A stretch of DNA of 30,233 nt from Sphingobacteriaceae bacterium UBA6709 (GTDB lineage Bacteria; Bacteroidota; Bacteroidia; Sphingobacteriales; Sphingobacteriaceae): the NCBI GenBank assembly GCA_002454425.1, contig DKIV01000049.1, positions 56,282 to 86,514 of the forward strand, read 5' to 3'. Positions 15,508 through 26,300 of this stretch are shown here, piece by piece. Position 1 is the first letter of the stretch. Each line of letters begins with the position of its first letter. Position numbers and translations under genes: made by a program. The notes under the pieces are model-generated. The model made no database searches, was not told where the DNA came from, and saw only the letters and a program-made list of their open reading frames with translations.

Positions 15508-16222
15508 AGAATTTGACAATCTATTTAAGGAGAAATTCGCTGACTTTCAGCCAACACCGTCAGCAGCCTTATGGGGAGATATTATTATCTCTCTGGATGA
15601 TGCCAGACCACGGAAAAGAAAAGCGTTCTGGGTACCCGCCGCAGCTTCGATAGCAGCTATTTTCCTGACAGGATTATGGTTTGCGAAACCAAATGAGGAA
15701 ATAAAATTAAAGGGACAGGTATTTAATGCTGTGCCAGTCTTGAAGCAATCAGGAACTGGCAAGAAGCAAACTACTGTCTTAAGTGAAAGGCTTGCTACCT
15801 TAAAGATTAACAATCCTCATGAGAAACTTAAGATCAAAGAGTTAAAGAAGAAATTAGATATATCAAAAGCTTCACTGGCAAATACTGTTGATCAAATAGA
15901 TATGACGGGAGCGGTAGGAACACAATCGTTTTTGGCGACGCATACTGTAATTCCTGTTATTGAAGATTTAAAGATTGCCGTAAACAACGAGCCTGCTCCC
16001 GATGTTCAAACATTCGCGATGCTTGATGAGAACAATATCCACGATAGTAAACCGCGATCCAGTGTTAACGCCATTGTTGATATATTCAATTACGTAGTAT
16101 CTAAAGTTGATAAACGGAAGGATAAGATCGTTGAATTTTCTGAGAGCGATGAGGGTACGCTGGTGTCAGGTATCAACCTGGGTGTACTTAAATATAAATC
16201 AAAACAGACCCCTACAAAATAA
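15488..16222 (+). CDS. single-pass membrane protein, probable anti-sigma factor
   Basis: 244 residues. The cytoplasmic N-terminal ~45 residues contain an FDNLFKEKFADFQ...PSAALWGDI segment typical of small Bacteroidetes anti-sigma proteins. A basic stretch (RPRKRK) leads into one transmembrane helix (about 49-64), and a long charged extracytoplasmic domain follows. It overlaps the sigma gene by 20 nt, with a strong SD (GGAGGGGGG at 15475-15483) inside the sigma coding sequence, indicating translational coupling. A second ATG at 15497 is possible, but the SD spacing favours 15488. No zinc-ribbon anti-sigma motif is present; the function is inferred from order and topology. Confidence 0.65.
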   Translation: MRAMQDKEFDNLFKEKFADFQPTPSAALWGDIIISLDDARPRKRKAFWVPAAASIAAIFLTGLWFAKPNEEIKLKGQVFNAVPVLKQSGTGKKQTTVLSERLATLKINNPHEKLKIKELKKKLDISKASLANTVDQIDMTGAVGTQSFLATHTVIPVIEDLKIAVNNEPAPDVQTFAMLDENNIHDSKPRSSVNAIVDIFNYVVSKVDKRKDKIVEFSESDEGTLVSGINLGVLKYKSKQTPTK

Positions 16223-16229
16223 TTAACTT

Positions 16230-17051
16230 ATGTTGAAGTCCCTTTTTGTGGCAATAGTTGCTACGCTTTTAACCACCCTGGGTTACGCTCGAAATAGCTT
16301 TTCCGGCTATGATGACGTGAAATCCGATGATTCTACCAGAGTCAGTACAAAGAAGACGACAGAAGTGAGCATTGAGCTTGGCAAGAAAGACGACTACGAA
16401 GAACAACAGCGACAGGGGAAAAAGGCTCCCGGAGTTTCCTTTGGACTGACCTTCTCCCGCTTCGACATCGGATTTACAAAGCTCCTTGATAACGGATCAT
16501 TTACGCTAAGTGATGCCAACAGCTTCCTTGATTATAATGGTTGGAAGTCAAGTAATGTTGGATTCGATTTGCTACAGTTTGGATTTCGCACAAGTAGTTC
16601 GTTCAAAATATACGTCGCCGGAGGTATTGACTGGACACACCTGCGCCTAGATCGTGACGTTACCATTAGACGTGACGCTCCTGAGCTATCATACGACGAA
16701 TCGCCGATACATTTCAGCAAGAATAGATTTTCATCCACCTACCTGCGCATTCCCGTATCTTTTGAGTTCAGGACTAAAGATGATAATCGAGGTAAAAAAT
16801 TTCGGTTTGTGGTGGGTCCCGAGTTAGGATTCCTCCTGAATGGCAAAGTAAAACAAGTAAGTAAAGAGGATGGGAAACAAAAGTTTAATGATTCCTACAA
16901 CTTCACGAAGTTCCGTTATGGCGCTGTTACCAGAATCGGATATGGCGGCGCGGGTCTTTTCTTTAAGTATTATTTCAATGATATGTTCGAGAACAGTGTA
17001 GCGCAGGAAGGACTTAGAAACCTTTCTTTCGGTCTTACATTTGGATTTTAA
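16230..17051 (+). CDS. outer-membrane beta-barrel protein of the sigma operon
   Basis: 273 residues with a signal peptide (MLKSLFVAIVATLLTTLGYA). A short, highly charged linker (about 25-70, Lys/Asp/Glu/Gln-rich) precedes a predicted 8-10-strand barrel with strands such as GVSFGLTFSRFDIGFT, FKIYVAGGIDWTHLRL, STYLRIPVSFEF and the terminal NLSFGLTFGF. The final Phe is the usual outer-membrane C-terminal signature. It follows the anti-sigma gene by 7 nt and ends at a strong terminator. It may be the output or sensor of the sigma system. Confidence 0.7.
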   Translation: MLKSLFVAIVATLLTTLGYARNSFSGYDDVKSDDSTRVSTKKTTEVSIELGKKDDYEEQQRQGKKAPGVSFGLTFSRFDIGFTKLLDNGSFTLSDANSFLDYNGWKSSNVGFDLLQFGFRTSSSFKIYVAGGIDWTHLRLDRDVTIRRDAPELSYDESPIHFSKNRFSSTYLRIPVSFEFRTKDDNRGKKFRFVVGPELGFLLNGKVKQVSKEDGKQKFNDSYNFTKFRYGAVTRIGYGGAGLFFKYYFNDMFENSVAQEGLRNLSFGLTFGF

Positions 17052-17074
17052 ACCTAATAATCGGGTTAACCTTG

Positions 17075-17111
17075 CCCCGTCTTCCTTAAATGAGGAATGA
17101 CGGGGTTTTTT
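17075..17111 (+). terminator. rho-independent terminator of the ECF operon
   Basis: The stem is CCCCGTC-TTCCT / AGGAA-t-GACGGGG with a single-T bulge and a short TAAATG loop (17075-17105), followed by six T (17106-17111). A classic strong terminator 23 nt after the barrel gene. Confidence 0.88.
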
Positions 17112-17183
17112 GTGGCATTTTTTCTAAGTTTATTCAATAATATTTTATCTTTAGTATTCATAAATCGTGTATTTAAATACCTT

Positions 17184-18290
17184 ATGAGTACTATTACCAC
17201 ACAACCTAAACAACACTATATTATTCTGGACGCACTGCGAGGAGTGGCTGCTTTAACGGTGGTGGCATTCCACATCATGGAAGCGCACGCTACAAGTCAC
17301 TTCGATCAGATGATTAACCATGGATACCTTGCTGTAGATTTCTTCTTCATGCTGTCAGGCTTCGTCATCGCCTATGCCTACGACGACCGCTGGAATAGCA
17401 TGTCACTAATAACTTTCTTTAAGCGAAGGGTGGTTAGATTGCAGCCCATGCTTATTCCGGCGATGATCATAGGTGCTGCCTTTTTCTACCTGCAGGACTC
17501 GCCGATGTGGCCCCAGATCCATAGTGTTCCTATTTGGAAAACGGTTTTGGTCATGTTTATCGGGTTCACCTTAATTCCCCTTCCTACATCTATGGATATA
17601 CGGGGATGGCAGGAAATGCATCCTTTAAATGGTCCCGCCTGGTCGCTATTCTTCGAATATATAGCAAACATCCTATACGCGTTGATAATACGCAAATGCT
17701 CCAACATCACATTGATGATCCTTATAGTCATATCAGCGATAGCACTTGTTCACCTGGGAATCACCTCTCCCAACGGAGATATTATTGGAGGTTGGACATT
17801 AAACAGCGAACAGTTATATATAGGGTTCACGCGTTTGGGATATCCATTCCTTGCAGGCCTTCTGCTGTGCAGGATGGCTAAAATCAGGGTAATTAATAAC
17901 TCCTTTATGATCTGCAGCGTGCTCTTACTGATCGTGCTTATTTTGCCCCGGGTGGGAGACGCGACGTCCCTATGGGTCAATGGACTATATGATGCTCTGG
18001 TCGTAATACTTGTTTTCCCCTTTATTATCTGGCTGGGAGCGGGAGGAACGATTAGGAGTGATAAAGCAAAAAAGTGCTACAAGTTTTTGGGAGACCTTTC
18101 TTATCCGATATATATCACACACTACCCTTTGGTATATACCTATACCGCTTGGGTATCCAGTAACAAACCAGCATGGCAAAGTGCAGTGCCATGGGCTATA
18201 CTGACTTTTATAAGCGCGGTTATCGTTGCTTACATTTGCTTTATATACTATGATCGACCTGTTAGGAAATTATTGGCAAGAAAAATGTAA
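17184..18290 (+). CDS. membrane acyltransferase (acyltransferase 3 / OafA-like)
   Basis: 368 residues with about 10 transmembrane helices. The family signature starts the protein: LDALRGVAALTVVAFHIME, with the conserved Arg and His, then DFFFMLSGFVIAYAY and FFKRRVVRLQPM. Family members transfer acetyl or other acyl groups to cell-surface sugars or to secondary metabolites; the acceptor cannot be predicted. The frame is open upstream to 17097, but that extension lies in the preceding terminator, so the ATG at 17184 is chosen. It is monocistronic, flanked by terminators on both sides. Confidence 0.88.
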   Translation: MSTITTQPKQHYIILDALRGVAALTVVAFHIMEAHATSHFDQMINHGYLAVDFFFMLSGFVIAYAYDDRWNSMSLITFFKRRVVRLQPMLIPAMIIGAAFFYLQDSPMWPQIHSVPIWKTVLVMFIGFTLIPLPTSMDIRGWQEMHPLNGPAWSLFFEYIANILYALIIRKCSNITLMILIVISAIALVHLGITSPNGDIIGGWTLNSEQLYIGFTRLGYPFLAGLLLCRMAKIRVINNSFMICSVLLLIVLILPRVGDATSLWVNGLYDALVVILVFPFIIWLGAGGTIRSDKAKKCYKFLGDLSYPIYITHYPLVYTYTAWVSSNKPAWQSAVPWAILTFISAVIVAYICFIYYDRPVRKLLARKM

Positions 18291-18299
18291 TCACGGATG

Positions 18300-18319
18300 G
18301 CACCATTTATCGATGGTGC
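18300..18319 (+). terminator. hairpin after the acyltransferase gene
   Basis: GCACCAT (18300-18306) and ATGGTGC (18313-18319) form a 7-bp stem with a 6-nt loop, 9 nt after the stop. No good T-run follows directly, so it is only a probable terminator. Confidence 0.45.
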
Positions 18320-18326
18320 TTACGAC

Positions 18327-18394
18327 ATAAAAAAATTAGCGGGCCTGCCCCATGCTCAAACAATCTCACCCAAGATTCACAGGGCAGGCACCGC
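18327..18394 (-). terminator. terminator of the Sus-like operon
   Basis: A 12-bp GC-rich stem: GCGGGCCTGCCC at 18339-18350 pairs with 18382-18394 with one bulged A. The loop itself contains a small AATCT/AGATT hairpin. On the minus strand the stem is followed by TAATTTTTTTAT (18338-18327). It lies about 45 nt after the thioredoxin gene stop and ends the seven-gene locus. Confidence 0.8.
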
Positions 18395-18439
18395 TATTCT
18401 TTCGATGTCCTGAATTTATAAACGCAAGCGGGTATCTAT

Positions 18440-19558
18440 TTACTCTTGCAACAACTTAGATATCTCGTCTTCTGATAAATGCATTTTAACTATCACCCCC
18501 TTATTGTCAATCAGGAAAGTAGTAGGCAGGGATACAACACCATATTGCTTAACAATAGCTGACTTCATTGCCTCTGGAGCGATAAGTTGCGTCCATGGTA
18601 ACTTGTCGCTGGCGACCGCCTTTTGCCAGTCTACTTCTTTTGAATCGACCGAGATAGACGCTAAATCTATACCCCGGGCATTTAACTTGTTATACAACGG
18701 AACCAGACGTCTGTTGGTTGCTCTGCAGGGAGTACACCAGGAGGCCCAAAAATCGATTAAAAGAAACCGCTTGCTTTTTAGCAGCGAGTCTAGTTTTATT
18801 ATTTTTCCTGATTGGGACTTCAACGAAAAAGTAGGAGCTTTTGATCCAATAGTTAGAGTCTCCGTTTGGCGGGCTAATGCTCCGCTTAACTCTTGGAATG
18901 TGGTACGAGCCCCAGGCTTATCACGGAACGCTTCACTCAATACGACTAAACTACTCTTAGGAAATAAGCGTATGTGCCGATGCGTCTCCCAAAGCCCCTT
19001 TACATTATCCGTATTCTTTAATATGTATTCCAGAACATCCCCCATCCACTTACTGTAGATTTTATTAGACTCCTCATTCAAAGCGATTTTCTTATCCAAA
19101 TCCTTTTCCTTCAGATACGCGTTACCTATGATGCGTCCCCTGGTATTTGCTTCGCGCTCTTTTAACAGATATTCCTTGTATTCATTATCGTAGAGCGATC
19201 CCTCACAGATGGCACCCTCTGGAGTAATTTTGATATCCACTCCGTTGGCATCCGCTAATATGTTCAATGAAAGTAAAGGCTTTTTTGAAAATAGAGAATA
19301 AACTGCAGGAAGACTATCTCGAATAGTTACTACCTCAGATGCACCTGCCAAATGAATAGTATCGAGCTTGACATGCGTGGGCCACACTCTCGAAAGCACT
19401 AACGATATCGGGCCGTCGATATTCTCTTTTCCAATCTTTAACGTTACGGACATGGATTTACGCACTTGCGCCTGCAACGATACGGGGATGCATAATATAT
19501 AAAACAGACATCCCTGCGCAATAAACTTTAAGGTATATTTTAGCATTCTCTTATCCAT
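18440..19558 (-). CDS. TlpA/ResA-type thioredoxin-fold protein of the Sus-like locus
   Basis: 372 residues. A hydrophobic N-terminal signal (about 9-30, ending SLQAQ) exports it to the periplasm. The middle (~35-230) is a DUF4369-like/helical region with no catalytic motif. The C-terminal domain (~235-372) is a redoxin with the active site WASWCTPCRATNRR (C275, C278) and the cis-Pro segment VVSLPTTFLIDNKG. Both cysteines are present, so it can be redox active. The start overlaps the upstream stop (TAATG). It probably reduces or isomerises disulfides on a substrate or partner protein of the uptake system; the exact role is unknown. Confidence 0.85.
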   Translation of the reverse strand: MDKRMLKYTLKFIAQGCLFYILCIPVSLQAQVRKSMSVTLKIGKENIDGPISLVLSRVWPTHVKLDTIHLAGASEVVTIRDSLPAVYSLFSKKPLLSLNILADANGVDIKITPEGAICEGSLYDNEYKEYLLKEREANTRGRIIGNAYLKEKDLDKKIALNEESNKIYSKWMGDVLEYILKNTDNVKGLWETHRHIRLFPKSSLVVLSEAFRDKPGARTTFQELSGALARQTETLTIGSKAPTFSLKSQSGKIIKLDSLLKSKRFLLIDFWASWCTPCRATNRRLVPLYNKLNARGIDLASISVDSKEVDWQKAVASDKLPWTQLIAPEAMKSAIVKQYGVVSLPTTFLIDNKGVIVKMHLSEDEISKLLQE

Positions 19559-21129
19559 TATGGCCTGTTTTTATATTCAACCGACACAATCGGAGCTATT
19601 TTATCAAATCTTTTGAAGAATGATCCACCATCTAGTATGCCTGTGTTTGTTAGGTTAAAGGTGTAAAGAATCCCTTCTGTTGATGTATTTGCAGCTACAG
19701 CTAATTGCATGTTGGCTCTCGGAATGATTGTCGTAGGGAGCGGAGCTTCCTTGAGCATCTTCAGGTCAACAGGACTCTCTGTTGCAGGGAATGTATATAA
19801 CAATGTTGATCGCCTCTCTGAAATATTGTAGAGATATAATGACCGGTCAGTAATATAATAAAACAGTGGTAACTTTCCGGAAAACGCGAAAAAGCGGGTA
19901 TTTGAATTTGGGGCGATTGCTGTCAACTTAAGAGGTTCGGTAGTTGCCGGATATTTAGTTGTCATATACGCAATATCATCAAGTGTATATAGCATATAAT
20001 CACCCGTCGCATTCTTGCCGACAATGTACTTCAGATCCGAATTTCCCGACTCTGAATACACGAATTCGTCCGGAAAGTTGTCTGTATCCCATTTAGCTTT
20101 GTCCTGTCCGGAAACAGCAAAAGACTTCAAGGAATAAAGACTGTTCCTTGTTGCTGTTGCGGCAGGCTGACACATAAAACGCTTTGCTGCTTCATCATAG
20201 AAAAAAGCAGAAACAGGATTCCCGTTAACAGAACCAAGAAAACAACTATTCGCTTTGTAGTTCCCTCCCAAAGGAACACTAAAACCGGTCGGATAATTTT
20301 TATTGACATTCGCAGGAAGCCCACGGCGAAGCCAGTAAACCTGTCCCTGATTATCAATGGTATAATAGTTTAGAGTATACAAGTCGCTATACAAGCTCAT
20401 GATTTTGGAACCAAGTGGAGTTGTAAATGCGTCAACAATGGTGCTATTAATCGTAAAAGTATCATGATTAATAAAATACATATTATTGGATGTCCTAAAT
20501 GCGATTGGCTGAATTCTGGCATCGACAGTATTCAGAACAAATAACTTCTCGGGAGTTCCCAAATCAGGGTAGTCATCAGAGGGTAAAAGTATATTTCTGA
20601 ACAACTCATTCGCAGGTGTGACTATTGAAAAATTAGGTTTACCCTGTGTGTTTGTCAACATTAACCAACCTTCGGTAGTTGAACGCTTTATAGTGAGCCC
20701 CATGCGTTGAAAAGAACTCACACCTGTCGCAACATCCTTAACCTCAAGAGTAAGCACATAATTACCCTGCTTAGTTGTTATAATGGGGTACTGAAGCTTT
20801 GCTTGATTGCCTATCTCTACAAGAGAGGCTGAAGCATCAGCCGTTGAATAATAATACCACTTGTAACTCAGTTCCGAAGCAGGTTTCGACTTCTCGACAA
20901 CAGCATCCAGCTTTATAGTATCACCGATATTGAAGGTATAATTCTCATCGAATGAATTAATAATCGAAACGTTGTTTATGCTATCAGGATTATATTTATC
21001 AGTATCCTTTTTTAAACATCCGCTCAACGTCGGTATTAAAAAAGATAAAAAAACGATAGCTAGCCTTTTATAAAGGATTCGCTTATCAAGCCCTGACAAG
21101 TCGAATTTCCCCAAAACATATCTTTTCAT
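19558..21129 (-). CDS. PKD-like family surface lipoprotein (SusE/SusF position)
   Basis: 523 residues. After an unusually long basic N-terminus (~22 residues), a hydrophobic stretch ends in the lipobox LSGC (lipidated C38). A PKD/Ig-like domain follows (about 50-160: INSFDENYTFNIGDTIKLDAVV, SYKWYYYST, GNYVLTLEVKDVATG). The rest resembles a repeated beta-propeller-like surface domain. Lipoproteins of this type accompany SusD and DUF4843 proteins and are thought to bind substrate at the cell surface. A TTG six codons upstream is open, but the ATG at 21129 has a better SD (AAGAAGAG). It overlaps the TlpA gene by 1 nt. Confidence 0.8.
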   Translation of the reverse strand: MKRYVLGKFDLSGLDKRILYKRLAIVFLSFLIPTLSGCLKKDTDKYNPDSINNVSIINSFDENYTFNIGDTIKLDAVVEKSKPASELSYKWYYYSTADASASLVEIGNQAKLQYPIITTKQGNYVLTLEVKDVATGVSSFQRMGLTIKRSTTEGWLMLTNTQGKPNFSIVTPANELFRNILLPSDDYPDLGTPEKLFVLNTVDARIQPIAFRTSNNMYFINHDTFTINSTIVDAFTTPLGSKIMSLYSDLYTLNYYTIDNQGQVYWLRRGLPANVNKNYPTGFSVPLGGNYKANSCFLGSVNGNPVSAFFYDEAAKRFMCQPAATATRNSLYSLKSFAVSGQDKAKWDTDNFPDEFVYSESGNSDLKYIVGKNATGDYMLYTLDDIAYMTTKYPATTEPLKLTAIAPNSNTRFFAFSGKLPLFYYITDRSLYLYNISERRSTLLYTFPATESPVDLKMLKEAPLPTTIIPRANMQLAVAANTSTEGILYTFNLTNTGILDGGSFFKRFDKIAPIVSVEYKNRP

Positions 21130-21149
21130 AATAGTCTCTTCTTGCAATT

Positions 21150-21914
21150 TTAAAACGTTATCAACACTCCATTTTCATCTCGCAACGGATTCGCTGGATT
21201 CGCTGCATTATATGCAGTCGATGCGTTTCTCAAACTTGTCCGGTATGAGGACAACGTGCCTGCTGCTAATGAATCGGCAAAAGTCACGATTCCTAATACA
21301 TCAATTACGAACCGATACCTCACCTCACTATATTCACCGAAATATGTCTTCAGCTTTGTATCCCAATTCTTAGGCTTGAGGGCTATATCGGTGGTCACAA
21401 AAGTGAGATCTGTGATAGAGATTATTGACGCATCGCCAACAAAGCTTGTATCCGCCTGCGGGCCCAACTCAAAATCATCCGAAGCAGAGAGGCTTACCCT
21501 CAACGAGGTCGGCGTTTCTCTGATCTTAGGCGTCCGCATCACTACCAGCCTGTAAGTAGCGTCAGTGACACCGACGGGAAATTTCATGCCCTTGTCGGGC
21601 AGGGAATAATCTCTGCCCTCTTCTAAATCCTTTCCTGAAACCGTTAAGTTAAATGTCTTCTCGTAAGACGCAGGAATTCCGGTAATGCGCAAATTCATTT
21701 TTAAGGTATCCGTTACGACTGAACTTTTTCGTCCTAAAAAGTTAATCACAACACGTTTAGGACCCGACTCGTTTTGTGTGTTATACTTTTTGTAGAATGC
21801 TGCTTTCTGTAACGCAAAATAGATACGTGAGTTTTCTGAATACAAAAGCGGCGACTTCTTACTACACGCGAATAGCAAACACCCAGTCATCAACATTAAT
21901 ATTATCTTTTTCAT
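21150..21914 (-). CDS. DUF4843 lipoprotein
   Basis: 254 residues. The lipobox LLFAC (C17) marks an outer-membrane or surface lipoprotein. The mature part fits the DUF4843 family in length and in motifs: YSENSRIYFALQKAAFY near the N-terminus, a beta-sandwich with DTLKMNLRITGIPA, GKDLEEGRDYSLP and RLVVMRTPKI, then a C-terminal PKNWDTKLKTYFGEYSEVRYRFV segment. It lies 21 nt after susD and 20 nt before the PKD-like gene, the usual position for this family. It probably assists ligand capture by the SusCD transporter; its biochemical role is unknown. Confidence 0.82.
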   Translation of the reverse strand: MKKIILMLMTGCLLFACSKKSPLLYSENSRIYFALQKAAFYKKYNTQNESGPKRVVINFLGRKSSVVTDTLKMNLRITGIPASYEKTFNLTVSGKDLEEGRDYSLPDKGMKFPVGVTDATYRLVVMRTPKIRETPTSLRVSLSASDDFELGPQADTSFVGDASIISITDLTFVTTDIALKPKNWDTKLKTYFGEYSEVRYRFVIDVLGIVTFADSLAAGTLSSYRTSLRNASTAYNAANPANPLRDENGVLITF

Positions 21915-21935
21915 ACTTTATCTTCTATGATCAAT

Positions 21936-23366
21936 CTATTTGGATGTTTGAAAAGCAAGCTCATCATCTGGAATAGGAAATACCAGTGCTCTACTATCAA
22001 CTCCATTTGATGCCCCCGGAATTTGTGATACATTCTTTCGTTTATAATAAAACATTAATTGTCCTTCGGCATAGAACTCTTTCTGATACTCTTTTGTGAG
22101 AATATCCTGCAGTTCCGCGTCTGTATTAATCAAGTCTAACGCAGATAAACCACGATGTGTTAATACCTCATTTAACAAATTTTTAGACTCTGTAAGCGAG
22201 CTGCTACACTCTGCCGCTATATAAAACATTTCGCTGATACGTAGCAAAGGAACCAGGTTCTTTGGCCATGTGCAATTCCCCACTGTTGTAGATGTGAATT
22301 GCTGGTATTTAACACTCGTGAGTTTACCTAAAGAACCGGCCTCCCACAAATATTGTCTGCGATAGTCTGTACCAGAATGCTCAAACAAAGTCTCAATGTT
22401 CTCATCGGTATTGCTCAACGCTGAATTTTCAAACGATCCAGGATCAGTTGTGATAAAGTAGGTATCGGTATAGGGCTTCATGTCGGCGATATACAGAGAG
22501 AACAACAGTTCATTCCTAAACAATCGATCTTTACAAACTCCGGATTGGGAAATGTCCGCGTCGGTAACAAAATTGTACAACCCAGAGTTGATCACCTTCA
22601 TCGCGTAGCTATATGCATCCGGTTTATTTCCGGCATATAGGTACACGCGAGCCAAAGTAGCCTGAACTGCTAATAAATTAAAACGGTATTTGCGCTGATC
22701 CTTACTAAATTCAATTAGCTCGCTTTCCTCTTTTCCTAAAATTGGATCGACCGCCAATAATTGCTCCGCTTTCTTAAGGTCAGCAACGACGCTATCAATG
22801 AGCATGTTTGCCGGCAGAGGCTGCATACCATCAATTGACACTTTATTTCGAAATGGAATGGAAGCGGCCGTAGGATTAGCGCTATAAACAGGGCCAAACA
22901 TACGTAGCAGGTCAAAATGTAAAAAAGCTCTTAAACCTAGCGCCTCCCCTTTTACAATACCAAAATTGGGTCCGCTAAAAACGTTCTTTTTGGCGTCAAT
23001 GGTCTCAAGAATATTATTCAAATTCACGATGCAACTATACGCCTCGCTCCAAATTGAAGAAACGACCGGCTTAGTTTTGGCAGCGTTATAATCGTAAATA
23101 GACCAAAAATAATAGGGACTTAACTGGGAGCCTATTTTATAGCGTTGCGCTAATACTTCAAGAAACGACATCGTTAACTTATCGCCATACAGATTTTGCT
23201 GCGACATTTTAGTATAGACTCCAGTTAATGCGTCAGAGAATCCCGTTTGTGTTGTTAATAAATTCGATGCTTTGATCCTGGATCGTGGCTGCACGTCAAG
23301 GTACTTCTTACAGGAGAAACTCATCCCTGCAAATAATATTGCTATAGTAAAAATTATTCTTTTCAT
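21936..23366 (-). CDS. RagB/SusD-family surface lipoprotein
   Basis: 476 residues. The lipobox MSFSC (C19) is followed by the classic SusD start KKYLDVQPRSRI. TPR-like helical segments include LNNILETIDAKKNVF, GEALGLRAFLHFDLLRMFG (a SusD hallmark), LLAVQATLARVYLYAGN and RISEMFYIAAECS. The C-terminal EYQKEFYAEGQLMFYYKR block is typical. It forms the ligand-binding lid on the SusC channel. The ATG at 23366 is chosen because GAGGG lies 5 nt upstream; an ATG at 23378 would leave only 1 nt after susC. The gap to susC is 13 nt. Confidence 0.95.
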   Translation of the reverse strand: MKRIIFTIAILFAGMSFSCKKYLDVQPRSRIKASNLLTTQTGFSDALTGVYTKMSQQNLYGDKLTMSFLEVLAQRYKIGSQLSPYYFWSIYDYNAAKTKPVVSSIWSEAYSCIVNLNNILETIDAKKNVFSGPNFGIVKGEALGLRAFLHFDLLRMFGPVYSANPTAASIPFRNKVSIDGMQPLPANMLIDSVVADLKKAEQLLAVDPILGKEESELIEFSKDQRKYRFNLLAVQATLARVYLYAGNKPDAYSYAMKVINSGLYNFVTDADISQSGVCKDRLFRNELLFSLYIADMKPYTDTYFITTDPGSFENSALSNTDENIETLFEHSGTDYRRQYLWEAGSLGKLTSVKYQQFTSTTVGNCTWPKNLVPLLRISEMFYIAAECSSSLTESKNLLNEVLTHRGLSALDLINTDAELQDILTKEYQKEFYAEGQLMFYYKRKNVSQIPGASNGVDSRALVFPIPDDELAFQTSK

Positions 23367-23379
23367 AAAAACCCTCATG

Positions 23380-26300
23380 TTAAAAACTTGCTTGTACAGA
23401 TAATGACAAGTTCTGGGCAAATGGATAGTCAAGTCCTCTTTCCATTTTAATCGTACTTATCCGAAATAGATTACTGGTATAAGCGCCCACATTTAATTGC
23501 CTGACTTTCATAAACTTCAAATACTTGGGATTAATTCTATAAAGCAATGAAGCCGAGGTCATTGTAAGTGTACGGTCGTCCTGAACGAACCTTGAAGAGG
23601 CGTTCGTATTCGATCCATTTATCGCAATGCTTTTAAAAGCAGCAATATCACCAGGTTTAGTCCAACGATCTGTCAATACTCGCCTATCGGCGTTGTAAAC
23701 TAAGTCAACATTTTCAACACGGTTGACAAGAGTCTGATTATATGATTGCCCTCCAAACTGATAACTCAGGTAACTATTAAGCTGAAAACCAAGGTAATTT
23801 ATAGAGAAGCCAAATGTTCCGCGGTACTTAGGTTCGCTTACACCAAAGTTACGCATGTCGGTAGGATCCCAGACATAACTCACAGTCCCATCTTGCTTCT
23901 GATAAAGCTCCTTCCCTGTGGTCGGATCGATTCCCAGGGAAGGCACAACCCAAAGACTGTTTATCGGCGCCCCCGCTGAATAACGTGTAAAAGGCGTCCA
24001 TGTGCTCGTTGTCGAAGCCAACTTATCATTTTGCGCCTTCAGCTCCGCACTAATCTCCTTGATAACAGTTCTGTTATGAGACATGTTCCCAAATAGTGAT
24101 AATGAAAGCCCTCTCGGATTCGCTGACTGTATTGCCTGCACACTCGCTCTAAACTCCCATCCGCGACTGTCAATAGACCCAAGATTTCCCTTATAGGTTG
24201 AAAATCCCGTTGATGGCGGCAAGGAGAAATCAGCAATAAACTTGTCAGTATAATCATAATAGAGGTCGCCGCTAAACGTCAACCGGCTATTTAACAAAGT
24301 GAGGTCTAATCCTAAGTTGTGCTTCATTGTCGATTGCCAACGTAACCGGTCATTTCCAATAGCAAGTAATGAGGCACCAATGGATACTCCATAAGCTTCA
24401 CTTAAAGAATAATTATATGTGCGATATGCCATATAGGGATCAAACTGTTGAGAACCCGTCATTCCCACTGATCCCCGTAATCTTATCTGGTTTATCATCC
24501 CCTTCGACAATAGATCTTTCATAAACTTTTCGTTATGAATATTCCAACCCGCTCCTACAGACCAAAATGGAGCAAAAGGGCGATCGCTTCCTAAGCTCGA
24601 GGAGCCATCTAAACGGTAAGAAAAATCAGCAAAATAGCGGCTATCATATGTATAGTTCAGATTTCCAAGAAAACCCACTGTTCTCGTCTTGCCTTCAGAA
24701 CCGTCAGGCCTTGAGCCAGCATATGTTCGCGCATAAAAAAGATAATCGGTTAGTGAACTTGGCATTCCTTCAACTTGCACTATTACATTTTCGTAACCAT
24801 TCTCATATGCCCGCGTATTAATTGTTGAACTGATAAGATGGCGCCCAATTTGCTTATTATAATTAATATCCACATTCGCATCATAGGAAAAGGTCTTTCC
24901 ATAACCCATTGTCATACCGCCCCGGCTGAGTAAAGAAACACTTTGCTGACGATAGGTTGTGTGCCCTGCCGGAAGAAATACTCCCTGATCATTCTGAACA
25001 TTTGTCAATGACAAACGAGCTCGTACAGAAAAATTATCATTAAGGTTATACGTAAAGGCCGTATTATTTATGATAGTCTTTGACTTCGTGAAATCTTTTC
25101 CATTAAGCGTCGTATTATAAACAGGGTTAAATATATCGCCGTAAGAATTAAATTGTCCATATCCTGTTTTTCGCTGTAAGTAGAGAGCAATATTCCCATT
25201 CTCATCGTAGGGTGTAAAATATGGGTTCATGCGTACGTATTGTGAGTAAGATCCCCATGGCGAGTTATTCGCATTCACAAACTGTATCGAGGTTCGGTTA
25301 TTCAAATTGAACTTCTTACCTCGGTAATTTAAGTAAACCCCACCATTGAATGACTCTCTTCCAGAACCTTTTATCACTCCAACATTATTGTTGTAAGTAA
25401 AGTCGAGCCCGTAACCCACGTTGGCAGCATTCCCACTCATCGTTAACCCATGACGCTGGGTGAGTGAATTTCGCAATGGCAATGATAGCCAGTCAAAATT
25501 GCGACCCCGCTCAACTTCGCGTAAGCGATCATTATATAAAACTTTCAGATTTTCGTTGATCGCTGTGACAGTGCTGGAATAAACGCCAGCGAGACTTTCA
25601 GCATACAACTTTTCCTTTGCGTTTAAAAGCTGATAATCGCTCAAATCCGGCAGGTTAAAAGTAAGATCCGCCTTATAATTGAAAAGCACCTTGCTCGATT
25701 CAGGTTGTATACGTTCAATAACAATAACACCGTTAGCTCCACGCGAACCATATATCGCTGTCGACGACGCATCCTTAAGAATTGTCACACTCTTGATCAT
25801 CGTCATATCCATATCTGTTACCTGAGAAAGGGTAACCTCGAAGCCGTCCAGTATAAATAGCGGCAAGTTACTGTTAGTGTTATACGTGTTCTTTATTTCA
25901 TCTACACGTTTGCCATAAGCAGCGTACATGTCGCGCTCAGTGAGATTGGTCGAAGCCGCAACAGAACTTAACTGATCCGCGGTTGGAATACTGGATGCCC
26001 CCCGCAAACGGATATCACCTGCTTTGTTAGGGTCTGCCCCATTCAAATTGTCTACTGGAATTTGCACCGCCGGATCAAGGACACTCAATGCCTGAAGGAT
26101 ATTCATATTGCTTACTTTTTGCAGATCCTTATTCTGAAGAGTGTGTGCTGATCCCGTGTAGCTACTAGTCTTTCGCTCAAAAATCCCGTTTACTACTACA
26201 TTTCCCAGAGATACAGCGTTGCCGATTAATTTAACCGTAAGCGGTTTTAGATCTTTAATTTTTACAGTCATCGAACTATACCCAATAAAACTAAAGGTTA

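Noticed and set aside
17097..17183. Upstream ATG for the acyltransferase
   Set aside because: It lies inside the stem of the preceding terminator; the family signature begins soon after the ATG at 17184.
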